64,000 nt of DNA from Mycobacterium branderi (GTDB taxonomy: Bacteria > Actinomycetota > Actinomycetes > Mycobacteriales > Mycobacteriaceae). Shown one piece after another: positions 36,678-47,760 of this stretch. The notes beneath the pieces are model-generated. The model worked only from the letters and a program-made list of their open reading frames with translations. It was not told where the DNA came from and ran no database searches. Positions within the stretch are counted from its first letter, which is position 1; each line of letters begins with the position of its first letter. The DNA is taken from contig NZ_AP022606.1 in NCBI RefSeq assembly GCF_010728725.1, positions 992,001-1,056,000 of the forward strand, read 5' to 3'. Made by a program: the position numbers and the translations under genes.

Positions 36678-37087
36678 GACTGTCTCCACGGCAAACCGAT
36701 TGCCCGCCAACCGGTTGCGCCGCGGTGACCCGCTTCGTCGAGGTGTCCTTCGAAGCCGTCGAGCACGTTGTAGGACGGCGTGATGCCCACCTCGGTGGCG
36801 GCCTCGGCGGCACCGATCGAGCGGTTGCCGGAGCGGCACAGGAATACCACGGGCCGGTCGTCACGCGCCGGCACCCGTTCCAGCAGTTCGTCGACGAAGT
36901 TCTGGTTGCGGCTACCGTCGGCGCGGTTCCATTCGATGTAGACGACGTCACGGCCGAGGCCGGACAGGTCGGGCACGCCGACGAAACGCCACTCGGCGTC
37001 GGTGCGAACGTCGACCAGCACCGCGTCGGGGTTCTCGCGCAGCAGCTCCCAAGCCTGCTGCGGCGTGATATCTCCTGCGTAAGTCAT
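36674..37087 (-). CDS. Rhodanese-like sulfurtransferase (Rv0390-like)
   Basis: 137 residues, a single rhodanese domain. The active-site loop is VFLCRSGNRS with the persulfide-forming Cys84; LVDVRTDAEW is the family's second signature. It lies between purT and metZ and is coupled to metZ by a 4 bp overlap, so sulfide delivery to MetZ is a plausible role. The M. tuberculosis gene of this position is Rv0390. Confidence 0.93.
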   Translation of the reverse strand: MTYAGDITPQQAWELLRENPDAVLVDVRTDAEWRFVGVPDLSGLGRDVVYIEWNRADGSRNQNFVDELLERVPARDDRPVVFLCRSGNRSIGAAEAATEVGITPSYNVLDGFEGHLDEAGHRGATGWRAIGLPWRQS

Positions 37088-37101
37088 TTAGCGTGAGTCT
37101 C

Positions 37102-38352
37102 TCACGACTGCCAGACCTTCCGCAGAGCGGTCGCCACCTGCCGGGCCCGGTCACGCGCCGTCGGCACGTCCACTGCTGTGACGACCGCCACGCCCAGCCG
37201 GCGCCGCTCGTCGGACTGGTGATGACCGAAAATCCGCACGTCGCTTTCCGGCACGGCCAGCGCCTCGGTCAGCGCGCCGCCGATCGGGCCGGTGTTGTCG
37301 GCGCCGGTGTCGAGGGACTCGTGGCTGGAGAAGAGCACCTGAGCGGCGGCCGGCGAGATCATGATCGTGTCGGTGGGCAAGCCCAGGATCGCCCGGGCCT
37401 GCAGCTCGAACTGCGAAAGTCGCTGGCTGCGCAGCGTTACCACGCCGTTCTCGTACGGTCGTGTGCTGACGTCGCAGAAGTAGACCTCGTCGCCGCGGAT
37501 CATCAGCTCGACCCCGAACACGCCGCGCCCGCCGAGCGCTTTGACGATGCGCGCGGCGATCGACTTGGCAACGTCCAGCGCGGCACGGCTCATCTGTTGC
37601 GGCTGCCAGGATTCCAGCGCCTCGCCGCTGACCTGGCCGTGGCCGATCGGCGAACAGAATTCGACCACCGGGCCTTTCGGCCCTTCGCTGCGAACCGTGA
37701 GCAGGGTCACATGAAAGTCGACCTCGACGACGCTCTCGGCCATCACCCGCTTGGGAGCCTGCGGGCCGCCGGCCGACACCGCGGTCCGCCACGCCGACTC
37801 CAGATCGAACGGCCCGTAGATCACCGACTCACCGTCGCCGGCCGGCGCCACCGGCTGGATCCGCAGCGGATATCCGGCGTGCTCGGCGACCGCGCGGAGT
37901 TCGTCGATTGAACCCGCGAACCAGAACGGCGCGGTGGGCAGCCCGAGTTCGTCGGCGGCCAGCCGGCGCAGGCCCTCCCGGTCGGCGGTGAGCCGGGCGG
38001 CGCGGGCCGTCGGAAACACCTGCGCGAACCCGGTTTCGGCGGCTGCCGTCAACGCGTCGGCGGCTACCACGTCGGTCACCGTCACCACAAAGTTGGGCTG
38101 CAGCCGGCCGATAACCGCCGCCAACTCGTCGGTGTCGGTCAACCGGACCACCACCGACTGGTCGGCAACCCGGTGCGCGGGAGCGTCGGCGTACCGCTCG
38201 GCCGCGATCACCTCGGCGCCGAGTCGCTGAAAGGCGATCGCCAGTTCCCGGCTGAACTCCCCCGCCCCCAGCAGCATCACCGTGGTGCGCGAAGAGTCGT
38301 CGTCGGAAGACTGTTCGTGTTTTCCGTGGGCGGGCTCGTCTTCCTCAGTCAT
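37102..38352 (-). CDS. purT: Formate-dependent GAR transformylase PurT
   Basis: 416 residues from the ATG at 38352; a TTG at 38361 would add three residues. It is an ATP-grasp protein with MLLGAGEFSRELAIAFQRLG at the N-terminus and GGRGVFGVELMIRGDEVYFCDVSTRPYENG split around the Mg site. PurT makes formyl-glycinamide ribonucleotide from GAR, formate and ATP in purine synthesis. Its gene lies 14 bases before the rhodanese gene. Here it abuts the thioesterase-purA pair, whereas in M. tuberculosis some thirty genes separate them. Confidence 0.93.
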   Translation of the reverse strand: MTEEDEPAHGKHEQSSDDDSSRTTVMLLGAGEFSRELAIAFQRLGAEVIAAERYADAPAHRVADQSVVVRLTDTDELAAVIGRLQPNFVVTVTDVVAADALTAAAETGFAQVFPTARAARLTADREGLRRLAADELGLPTAPFWFAGSIDELRAVAEHAGYPLRIQPVAPAGDGESVIYGPFDLESAWRTAVSAGGPQAPKRVMAESVVEVDFHVTLLTVRSEGPKGPVVEFCSPIGHGQVSGEALESWQPQQMSRAALDVAKSIAARIVKALGGRGVFGVELMIRGDEVYFCDVSTRPYENGVVTLRSQRLSQFELQARAILGLPTDTIMISPAAAQVLFSSHESLDTGADNTGPIGGALTEALAVPESDVRIFGHHQSDERRRLGVAVVTAVDVPTARDRARQVATALRKVWQS

Positions 38353-38379
38353 TTGCCCCAAGGATAGGCGCCCAATGCA

Positions 38380-41077
<2,698 letters not shown>

Positions 41078-41112
41078 GGCTCAATATTCCCAAGGGCACC
41101 AAGAAGTTTGAC

Positions 41113-41296
41113 ATGTGCCGTTGTGTCCGCCTCCGAGCGACAACTGGCGGTTAGCGTGGTGGAGCGTCGTCACATCGTGCACTTCTGACACGGGGGTGGC
41201 CCGTACGCCCCACTAGACACGGCGAAAGTCGGGTTACAAGGGTGCCCAGCTACGAGCGACAACGTCGTGTCGCGCGTAGGCGGGCACCGCGAAGTA
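41113..41296. repeat. Non-coding element with inverted ends, copy 2 (R1)
   Basis: The left end atgtgccgttgtgtccgcct (41113) matches 18866 onward, and gcccagctacgagcgacaa (41244) matches the inner motif of copy 1 at the same offset of 131 bases. The right end gtgtcgcgcgtaggcgggca (41267-41286) is more worn. It fills about half of the 399-base gap 41078-41476. Confidence 0.6.
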
Positions 41297-41384
41297 CGCA
41301 AATCCGACGCGACGCATGTGACTCAAGGAGGCGCAAGTGGGACACGTGACTGGATGGGCCGCCCGCCACCTGCCGAAGTGGCCG

Positions 41385-41416
41385 GTGTCGCGCTGAGGCG
41401 GGCACATCGGACACAC
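41385..41416. repeat. Solo end of the R1 element
   Basis: gtgtcgcgctgaggcgggca, continuing catcggacacac, repeats the right end of R1 about 118 bases after copy 2. It is closer to copy 1's end than copy 2's own end is, so copy 2 may be nested or rearranged. The remaining part of the gap up to 41476 shows no other structure that I can see. Confidence 0.55.
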
Positions 41417-41476
41417 CGATCCCGCGGTGGCTGTTGTGACAGACGAGGTTATCGACCGGTTCGGTAGCGTCGTGGC

Positions 41477-42256
41477 GTGAGCATCCGCGGCGCGCATCAA
41501 TCAGTGCGACCCAGCCCGATCTTCCTGGCCATCGTCGGGTTGACCGTGGTGGGTGGCGTCCTGGCCTGGCTGGCCGGGCCGAAATTCGACATTACCGCCC
41601 GGATCGGCGTCTTCATCCTGGTGATCGCCGGCTGGTTGGTGTCGCTGTGTGTGCACGAGTTCGGCCACGCCGTCACCGCTTGGCGGTTCGGCGACCATGA
41701 CGTCGCCGTCCGCGGCTACCTGACCCTGGACCCCCGCAAATACAGCAATCCGGGCCTATCGCTGGGTCTGCCGATGCTGTTCATCGCGCTGGGGGGCATC
41801 GGGCTGCCCGGCGCCGCGGTCTACATACGGACCTCGTTCATGACGGCCAGGCAGCGCACGTTGGTCAGCCTGGCCGGACCGGCGGCCAACCTGGCGCTGG
41901 CCGTGCTGCTGCTCGCGTCGACCCGGCTGCTGTACGACCCCACGCACCCGGTGTTGTGGGCCGGCGTCGCGTTCTTGGGCTTCCTGCAGGTCACCGCGGT
42001 ATTGCTGAACCTGCTGCCAATCCCCGGCCTGGATGGCTACGGCGCGCTGGAACCGCACCTGAGCCCGGAGAACCAGCGCGCGCTCGAGCCGTTCAAGCCG
42101 TGGGGCTTCCTGATCCTGCTGGTGCTGCTGATCACGCCGCTGCTCAACCAGTGGTTTTTCGGCATCGTGTACCGGTTCTTCGAGCTGTCCGGTGTGCCCG
42201 GTCTGCTGGCGCAGCTCGGCGGCCAGTTGACCCGGTTCTGGAGCGCCTGGACCTAG
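41477..42256 (+). CDS. Site-2-protease-family membrane metalloprotease (Rv0359-like)
   Basis: 259 residues, GTG start. The zinc motif HEFGH is at residues 60-64 within a membrane helix, and the third ligand Asp is in LLPIPGLDGYG. About six membrane helices are seen, starting at residues 15-33. Such S2P enzymes cut transmembrane segments, often releasing a regulator, but the substrate of this one is not known. No PDZ or CBS domain is present, which makes it a minimal form. The upstream gap contains the R1 repeats. Confidence 0.92.
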   Translation: MSIRGAHQSVRPSPIFLAIVGLTVVGGVLAWLAGPKFDITARIGVFILVIAGWLVSLCVHEFGHAVTAWRFGDHDVAVRGYLTLDPRKYSNPGLSLGLPMLFIALGGIGLPGAAVYIRTSFMTARQRTLVSLAGPAANLALAVLLLASTRLLYDPTHPVLWAGVAFLGFLQVTAVLLNLLPIPGLDGYGALEPHLSPENQRALEPFKPWGFLILLVLLITPLLNQWFFGIVYRFFELSGVPGLLAQLGGQLTRFWSAWT

Positions 42257-42265
42257 GCTTGCTAC

Positions 42266-42285
42266 ATATGCGTAACTACGCATAT
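42266..42285. promoter_or_regulatory. Palindromic operator upstream of the cation transporter
   Basis: atatgcgtaactacgcatat is a perfect 9-base inverted repeat with a 2-base spacer. AT-rich palindromes of this ATATGCG...CGCATAT shape are typical binding sites of ArsR/SmtB metal sensors. It overlaps the -10 box at 42283-42288, so a bound repressor would block the promoter. No ArsR gene is in the window. Confidence 0.65.
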
Positions 42286-42288
42286 ATT
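42283..42288 (+). promoter_or_regulatory. -10 box of a leaderless cation-transporter promoter
   Basis: tatatt fits the TANNNT -10 consensus and lies 6 bases before the ATG at 42295, the spacing of leaderless mycobacterial transcripts. It shares three bases with the palindromic operator. Confidence 0.5.
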
Positions 42289-42294
42289 GTGGTC

Positions 42295-43143
42295 ATGTCC
42301 CGGGTCGCCCGCATGCTGGTCGCAGCGGCACTGCTGAGCGCGTTTTTCCTTGTCGAGGTAACTACTGCGTTGGCGATCGGCTCGATCGCGCTGCTGGCCG
42401 ACGCCGGCCACATCCTGACCGACGTGGTGGCCGCATTCATGGGGCTGACGGCGGTGACGTTGGCCCGTCGCGGCAGCGCGGCATCGCGCCGCACTTACGG
42501 CTGGCATCGCGCGGAAGTGTTCACCGCGGTGGCCAACGCGGCGCTACTGATCGGGGTCGCCGGGTTCATCGGCTACGAAGCGATCCGGCGGCTCGACGAC
42601 GCCCCCGCCATCCCCGGTGTGCCGATGGTCGCGGTGGCGCTCGCGGGTCTGGCCACCAATGCCGTGGTGGCGTTGCTGCTGCGCTCGCACGCATCGCAGA
42701 GCCTGGCCGTGAAGGGCGCGTACCTGGAGGTCGTCGCCGACATGGTCGGCAGCATCGGGGTGCTGATCGCCGGGCTGGTCACCGCCACCACCCACTGGCC
42801 GTACGCCGACATGGTGGTCGCCGTCGTCGTCGCGCTGTGGGTGGTGCCGCGGGCGGTCGCGCTGGCCGGCGGCGCGCTGCGGATCCTGTCCGAGACGTCG
42901 CCCCGCCATATCGACGTCGAGGAGCTGCGGGCGGCGCTGGCGGCGGTCGACGGCGTAACCGACGTCCACGACCTGCACGTGTGGACGCTGGCGCCGGGCA
43001 AGGACATGGCGACTGCGCACCTGACCAGCCGCGGCGACTCGGCTCGGGTGCTCGACGACGCCCGTGCGGTGTTGGCCGGCCGCGGACTGGCGCACGCCAC
43101 TGTCCAGGTCGAACAGACGAGTGCCTGCTCGGCCGGCTGTTAG
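42295..43143 (+). CDS. Cation diffusion facilitator metal exporter
   Basis: 282 residues from the ATG at 42295. An in-frame ATG at 42268 lies inside the operator palindrome and is rejected as start. Six membrane helices precede a cytoplasmic ferredoxin-like domain (from about residue 200; VHDLHVWTLAPG is the family signature). The metal site in helix 2 is His39 and Asp43 (HILTD). In helix 5 the usual HxxxD reads Glu145...Asp149, which may change metal choice. The tail ends in a CxxxC pair (Cys278, Cys282). It probably exports zinc, cobalt, nickel or cadmium. Confidence 0.9.
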   Translation: MSRVARMLVAAALLSAFFLVEVTTALAIGSIALLADAGHILTDVVAAFMGLTAVTLARRGSAASRRTYGWHRAEVFTAVANAALLIGVAGFIGYEAIRRLDDAPAIPGVPMVAVALAGLATNAVVALLLRSHASQSLAVKGAYLEVVADMVGSIGVLIAGLVTATTHWPYADMVVAVVVALWVVPRAVALAGGALRILSETSPRHIDVEELRAALAAVDGVTDVHDLHVWTLAPGKDMATAHLTSRGDSARVLDDARAVLAGRGLAHATVQVEQTSACSAGC

Positions 43144-43556
43144 CTCAAGCCGAGTTCCGCGCGCGCGGCCGGGTCGCAGTCGTCGAGCAGATCCAGGCAG
43201 CGCTGATACTCGTCGGTCTCGCCGATCGCGTCGGCGGCGCGGGCCAGCGCGGCCACGCAGCGCAGGAATCCCCGGTTGGGCTCATGTGAGTAAGGCACCG
43301 GGCCGAAGCCCTTCCACCCGTTGCGCCGCAGCTGGTCCAGCCCGCGGTGATAGCCGGTACGGGCGTAGGCGTAGGCCGTGATGGCCTTGTCGTCGGCCAA
43401 CGCTTCTTCGGCCAGCACGGCCCAGGCCACCGACGCCGAGGGGTGCGCGGCAGCGACGATGGCCGGTTTCTCGTCGGCGAGCAACTCGGCTTCGGCGTCG
43501 GGATCGCCGGGCAGCAAGATCGGATCCGGTCCCAAAAGATCGCGCATTGGTGCCAT
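43140..43556 (-). CDS. DUF3151 protein (Rv0360c-like)
   Basis: 138 residues, an actinobacterial protein of unknown function: MRDLLGPDPILLPGDPDAEAEL start, HPSASVAWAVLAEEAL, AYARTGYHRGLDQLRRNGWKG split in the middle, and a LDDCDPAARAELGL end. The helical, Ala-rich character suggests TPR-like repeats. It overlaps the convergent metal exporter by 4 bp, and is conserved next to Rv0359 and Rv0361 in M. tuberculosis. Confidence 0.9.
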   Translation of the reverse strand: MAPMRDLLGPDPILLPGDPDAEAELLADEKPAIVAAAHPSASVAWAVLAEEALADDKAITAYAYARTGYHRGLDQLRRNGWKGFGPVPYSHEPNRGFLRCVAALARAADAIGETDEYQRCLDLLDDCDPAARAELGLS

Positions 43557-43673
43557 AAGCGTTCATTGTGCCGTGCCGCCCGACAACCCGACCGCCCCGG
43601 CGTCGCCGTATAACCTGGAACCGGTCGCTAAGCTCCAACTACCGATCTCGACAGCTGGAGGACAGCAGCGCTC

Positions 43674-44525
43674 ATGCCCAATCCATCGGGGCCCGACCGC
43701 GACGACAAGCCCAACGCGGCTGGATTCGATCCAGACGCCGAGGTCGCCGACCCCGCCGCCGGGCAGGCTGATCCCGACGACGAGGTGACCGAGGCGTACC
43801 GCACGGCGCCCTCGGACGCCGAGCCCGCCACCGAGGTGATCGCCAAGCGCGAAGGCGAGCGCGACGCTGGAAAACCGCAGTTCCAGCGCGGCGAACGTCG
43901 CTTCACCGCACCGGGTTTCGACGCCAAGGAGACCGCGGTGATCGCCACTTCCCCGGAGCCGGCCACCGAGGTGTTCCAGACCGGCGAGTCAGCGACGGGA
44001 CCGGGCCGGGCTATGCCGAGAGCCGCTATGCCGCAACTGATTCCGCCCCGGATCGGCGCGAAGCTGCGGCCGTCCAGCCAGCGCAGCTGGGGGTGGGTGC
44101 TGGCGCTGATCCTGATCATCCTGGCGTTGGCGGCGGTCGCGGTGCTGGGCACGGTGGTGCTGACACACGGCAACAAAAAGAAGCACGCCTCGCAGGAGGA
44201 CCAGGTCCGCAGCACCATCCAAAGTTTCGACGCCGCAGTGCAAAAAGGCGACCTTGCCACGCTGCGCGGCATCACCTGCGGCAACATCCGCGACGGTTAC
44301 GTGAACTACGACGAGCAGGCCTGGCAGGACACCTACCAGCGCGTCGCGGCGGCCAGGCAGTATCCGGTGGTCGCCAGCATCGACCAGGTGGTCGTCGACG
44401 ACGGACACGCCGAAGCCAACGTCACCGCATTCATGGCCTATGCGCCGCAGACCCGCTCGACTCGCAGCTTCGACCTGCAATTCCGCGACGACCAGTGGAA
44501 GATCTGCCAGGCCACCACCGGTTAG
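43674..44525 (+). CDS. Membrane-anchored protein with NTF2-like outer domain (Rv0361-like)
   Basis: 283 residues: an acidic, disordered N-terminal half (1-135), one membrane helix (about 141-163, WVLALILIILALAAVAVLG), then an extracellular domain of about 115 residues (VRSTIQSFDAAVQKGDLATL...WKICQATTG) with an NTF2-like or DUF4878-like pattern and two cysteines. The function is unknown. The protein at 55468 has the same layout. It converges on fba with a 4 bp overlap. The mgtE gene that follows in M. tuberculosis is absent here. Confidence 0.87.
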   Translation: MPNPSGPDRDDKPNAAGFDPDAEVADPAAGQADPDDEVTEAYRTAPSDAEPATEVIAKREGERDAGKPQFQRGERRFTAPGFDAKETAVIATSPEPATEVFQTGESATGPGRAMPRAAMPQLIPPRIGAKLRPSSQRSWGWVLALILIILALAAVAVLGTVVLTHGNKKKHASQEDQVRSTIQSFDAAVQKGDLATLRGITCGNIRDGYVNYDEQAWQDTYQRVAAARQYPVVASIDQVVVDDGHAEANVTAFMAYAPQTRSTRSFDLQFRDDQWKICQATTG

Positions 44526-45556
44526 GCCGTTAGCGACTTTCCGGCGCAGTGCAGGTCGTTGCACGCCTCGATGACCCGCTCGGTCATCGCCGCCTCGGCC
44601 TTCTTCAGGTAGCTGCGCGGGTCGTAGTCCTTCTTGCGGCCCACCTCGCCGTCGATCTTGAGCACGCCGTCGTAGTTGGTGAACATGTGCGCGGCGACCG
44701 GGCGGGTGAACGCGTACTGGGTGTCGGTGTCGACGTTCATCTTCACGACGCCGTAGCGCAACGCCTCCTCGATCTCCGACTTCTCCGAACCCGAGCCGCC
44801 GTGGAACACGAAGTCGAACGGCTTTGCGCCGTCGGACAATCCGAGCTTGGCCGCAGCCACCTTCTGGCCCTGGGCCAGGATGTCGGGGCGCAACTTGACG
44901 TTGCCGGGCTTGTAGACGCCGTGCACGTTGCCGAATGTCGCCGCCAGCAGGTACTTGCCGTGCTCGCCGTGGCCCAGCGCGTCGATGGTTTTCTCGAAGT
45001 CCTCCGGCGTGGTGTAGAGCTTCTCGTTGATCTCGTTGGCCACGCCGTCCTCTTCACCGCCGACCACGCCGATCTCGATCTCCAGAATGATCTTGGCGGC
45101 GGCCGCCTCCTTGAGCAGTTGACGGGCGATGTCGAGGTTCTCGTCGATCGGCACCGCCGAGCCGTCCCACATGTGCGACTGAAACAGCGGATTCTTGCCC
45201 GCCGACACCCGCTCGGACGAGATCGCCAGCAGCGGCCGCACGTAGCCGTCCAGCTTGTCCTTCGGACAGTGGTCGGTGTGCAGCGCGACGTTGACCGGGT
45301 ATTTGTCGGCGATGACGTGGGTGAACTCGGCCAGCGCCACCGCGCCGGTCACCATGTTCTTCACTCCCAGCCCGGAGGCGAACTCGGCGCCACCGGTGGA
45401 GAACTGGATGATGCCGTCGCTGCCGGCGTCGGCAAACCCTTTGATCGCGGCGTTGACCGTCTCCGAGGACGTGCAGTTGATGGCCGGGAAGGCGTACGAA
45501 TTCTCCTTGGCACGTCGCAGCATCTCGGCGTAGACCTCGGGCGTTGCGATGGGCAT
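44522..45556 (-). CDS. fba: Class II fructose-bisphosphate aldolase
   Basis: 344 residues, the exact length of M. tuberculosis Fba. The ATG at 45556 follows a ggaagga ribosome site. Class II signatures: ALHTDHCPKD (zinc His), EIEIGVVGGEEDGV, FGNVHGVYKPG, FVFHGGSGS and VVKMNVDTDTQ. It splits fructose-1,6-bisphosphate to glyceraldehyde-3-phosphate and DHAP, acting in both glycolysis and gluconeogenesis. It diverges from the DedA gene. Confidence 0.97.
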   Translation of the reverse strand: MPIATPEVYAEMLRRAKENSYAFPAINCTSSETVNAAIKGFADAGSDGIIQFSTGGAEFASGLGVKNMVTGAVALAEFTHVIADKYPVNVALHTDHCPKDKLDGYVRPLLAISSERVSAGKNPLFQSHMWDGSAVPIDENLDIARQLLKEAAAAKIILEIEIGVVGGEEDGVANEINEKLYTTPEDFEKTIDALGHGEHGKYLLAATFGNVHGVYKPGNVKLRPDILAQGQKVAAAKLGLSDGAKPFDFVFHGGSGSEKSEIEEALRYGVVKMNVDTDTQYAFTRPVAAHMFTNYDGVLKIDGEVGRKKDYDPRSYLKKAEAAMTERVIEACNDLHCAGKSLTA

Positions 45557-45651
45557 GAAACTTCCTTCCTCGGCGATCGTGGGCCTCCAGTATCGCAATC
45601 GCGGCCCGGCATCGACAGACCGCCCGGGACCCGCCGGTATCTTGGTGGGCA

Positions 45652-46335
45652 ATGACTACCAGCCTGGTCGCGTTGCCCGACCTACTCGACCCGATGTACT
45701 GGTTGGGCGCCCACGGGGTGTTCGGCCACGCGGTGCTGCCCGGCATCCTGTTGATCGTCTTCATCGAGACCGGGCTGCTGTTCCCGTTGCTGCCCGGCGA
45801 GTCGCTGCTGTTCACCGGCGGGCTGCTCGCGGCCAGCGCCAACCCTCCGGTCAGCATCGAGGTGCTCGCCGTCTGCGTCGCGGTGGTCGCGGTGCTCGGC
45901 GACCAGACCGGGTACTTCATCGGGCGGCGAATCGGCCCGGCGCTGTTCAAGAAGGAAGACTCCCGCTTCTTCAAGAAGCACTACGTCACCGAATCGCACG
46001 CCTTCTTCGAGAAGTACGGGCCGATGGCGATCATCCTGGCCCGCTTCATGCCGTTCGTGCGGACGTTCACCCCGGTGGTCGCCGGGGTGTCCTATATGCG
46101 CTACCCGCTGTTCCTCGGCTTCGACATCGTCGGCGGTATCGCGTGGGGCGCGGGTGCGACGCTGGCCGGCTATTTCCTCGGCAACGTCAGCTTCGTGCAC
46201 CAGAACCTGGAAAAGATCATCCTGGGAATCTTGTTCGTGTCGATGTTGCCTGCGTTTATCTCGGCGGGGCGGGTGTGGCTGAACAGGCGCCGCGCAGCGG
46301 CCGAGCCCGAAGAGCGGCTACCGGTGGCGGAGTGA
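45652..46335 (+). CDS. DedA-family membrane protein (Rv0364-like)
   Basis: 227 residues. DedA/SNARE-associated signatures: ETGLLFPLLPGESLLFTGG split early, then FEKYGPMAIILARFMPFVRTF, with the conserved Arg residues needed for lipid handling. About five hydrophobic segments are seen. DedA proteins flip undecaprenyl phosphate or phospholipids and support membrane-potential stability. A tatctt -10-like box 8 bases before the ATG suggests a leaderless transcript. Confidence 0.93.
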   Translation: MTTSLVALPDLLDPMYWLGAHGVFGHAVLPGILLIVFIETGLLFPLLPGESLLFTGGLLAASANPPVSIEVLAVCVAVVAVLGDQTGYFIGRRIGPALFKKEDSRFFKKHYVTESHAFFEKYGPMAIILARFMPFVRTFTPVVAGVSYMRYPLFLGFDIVGGIAWGAGATLAGYFLGNVSFVHQNLEKIILGILFVSMLPAFISAGRVWLNRRRAAAEPEERLPVAE

Positions 46336-46340
46336 CGTTC

Positions 46341-46393
46341 AGATTGCGTCTAGGGTCGTGATCGGGCGAAATTCACGACCCTGGACGCAATCT
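46341..46393. terminator. Bidirectional hairpin terminator
   Basis: agattgcgtctagggtcgtg, extended by one base (46341-46361), pairs with tcacgaccctggacgcaatc plus t (46373-46393) at 20 of 21 positions, with an 11-base loop. It sits between two converging genes (DedA ends at 46335, ScoAB ends at 46411) and could end both transcripts. Confidence 0.75.
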
Positions 46394-46410
46394 CAACGGC
46401 GATGGCGCGA

Positions 46411-47760
46411 TCAGAGCGCGACGCGGAAGTCGCAGCCGGTCTTGGCCCGCACTTCCTCGACCGTGACACCGGGATGCAGTTCGGTGAGCAACAATCCCTG
46501 TCCGGGCTCGACGTCGAACACGCACAGGTCGGTGATGATCATGTCGACCACGCCCTTGCCGGTCAGCGGCAGCGTGCACTGCTGCAGGATCTTCGGGCTG
46601 CCGTCCTTGGCGGCATGATCCATCACGACGATCACGCGTTTCACTCCCGACACCAAATCCATTGCGCCGCCGGGTCCCTTGACCATTTTGCCGGGCACCA
46701 TCCAGTTGGCCAGGTCACCGTTTTCGGCCACCTGCAGGCCGCCAAGGATGGACAGGTCGATGTGGCCGCCGCGGATCATCGCGAACGAATCGGCGCTGGA
46801 GAAAAAGCTCGAGCCCGGCAGACTTGTGATGGTCTGCTTGCCGGCGTTGATCAGGTCGGGGTCGACGGCGTCTTCGGTCGGGTAAGCGCCGATGCCGAGA
46901 AGTCCGTTCTCCGACTGCAGCGTGACGTTGATGTCGGCGGGAATGAAGTTGGCCACCAGCGTCGGGATGCCGATGCCGAGATTCACGTAGTAGCCGTCGC
47001 GGAGTTCCTGCGCGGCGCGCTGGGCCATCCGCTCGCGGATGGGGCTGTCGTGCTTGAGCGTGGAACCGTTGCTGACCGTGCGGAATTCGATGCGCTTCTC
47101 GTAGTTGCGGCCCTCGATGATTCGGTCCACGTAGATGCCGGGCGTGTGGACCAGGTCGGGATCGAGCTCTCCGACGTCGACGAGCTCTTCCACCTCGGCG
47201 ACCGTCACCGCACCGCAGGTGGCGATCATCGGGTTGAAGTTGCGTGCTGTCTTGCGGTAGACGAGGTTGCCCGCAGCGTCGCCCTTCCACGCCTTGACTA
47301 GCGCCACGTCGGCCCGAATGCCTTCTTCCAGAACGTGTTCCGTGCCGTCGAAGACACGGGTGTCTTTGCCCTCGGCGAGCACAGTGCCGTAAGCCGTGCG
47401 GGTGTAGAACCCGGGAATACCTGCGCCGCCGGCGCGTAACTTCTCCGCCAGCGTGCCCTGGGGCGTGAGCGTGAGATCCAGCTCGCCGGAGAGCACCTGA
47501 CGCTCGAACTCCTTGTTCTCGCCGACGTAGGAGGCGATCACCTTCTTGACCTGCCGTGCCTTGAGCAGCAGCCCCATGCCGAAATCGTCGACGCCAGCGT
47601 TGTTTCCGACGATCGTGAGGTCCTTGACCCCGCTGTCAACCAGAGCCTGAATCAAGTTCTCCGGAATGCCGCACAGGCCGAAACCGCCTGACGCGACGGT
47701 GATTCCGTCCTTCAGCAGTCCCTGCAAAGCGGACTCGGCGTCCCGGTAAACTTTACTCAT
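46411..47760 (-). CDS. Fused 3-oxoacid CoA-transferase (ScoA-ScoB)
   Basis: 449 residues in one frame. Residues 1-225 match the ScoA (alpha) subunit ([41 protein letters not shown]). Residues 241-449 match ScoB (beta) ([16 protein letters not shown]). The catalytic Glu is in [10 protein letters not shown] (Glu284). The linker is only about 15 residues. In M. tuberculosis scoA and scoB are separate genes; a single chain resembles the animal mitochondrial enzyme. It moves CoA from succinyl-CoA to acetoacetate. It is coupled to the GH76-like gene by a 4 bp overlap. Confidence 0.92.
   Translation of the reverse strand: MSKVYRDAESALQGLLKDGITVASGGFGLCGIPENLIQALVDSGVKDLTIVGNNAGVDDFGMGLLLKARQVKKVIASYVGENKEFERQVLSGELDLTLTPQGTLAEKLRAGGAGIPGFYTRTAYGTVLAEGKDTRVFDGTEHVLEEGIRADVALVKAWKGDAAGNLVYRKTARNFNPMIATCGAVTVAEVEELVDVGELDPDLVHTPGIYVDRIIEGRNYEKRIEFRTVSNGSTLKHDSPIRERMAQRAAQELRDGYYVNLGIGIPTLVANFIPADINVTLQSENGLLGIGAYPTEDAVDPDLINAGKQTITSLPGSSFFSSADSFAMIRGGHIDLSILGGLQVAENGDLANWMVPGKMVKGPGGAMDLVSGVKRVIVVMDHAAKDGSPKILQQCTLPLTGKGVVDMIITDLCVFDVEPGQGLLLTELHPGVTVEEVRAKTGCDFRVAL

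Noticed and set aside
41113..41416. An insertion sequence in the 41078-41476 gap
   Set aside because: The inverted ends are present but no transposase or remnant frame is found between them; it is listed as a non-coding repeat instead.
42268..42294. ATG at 42268 as the start of the cation exporter
   Set aside because: It lies within a perfect operator palindrome and before the -10 box; the next in-frame ATG at 42295 fits a leaderless start and the normal protein N-terminus.
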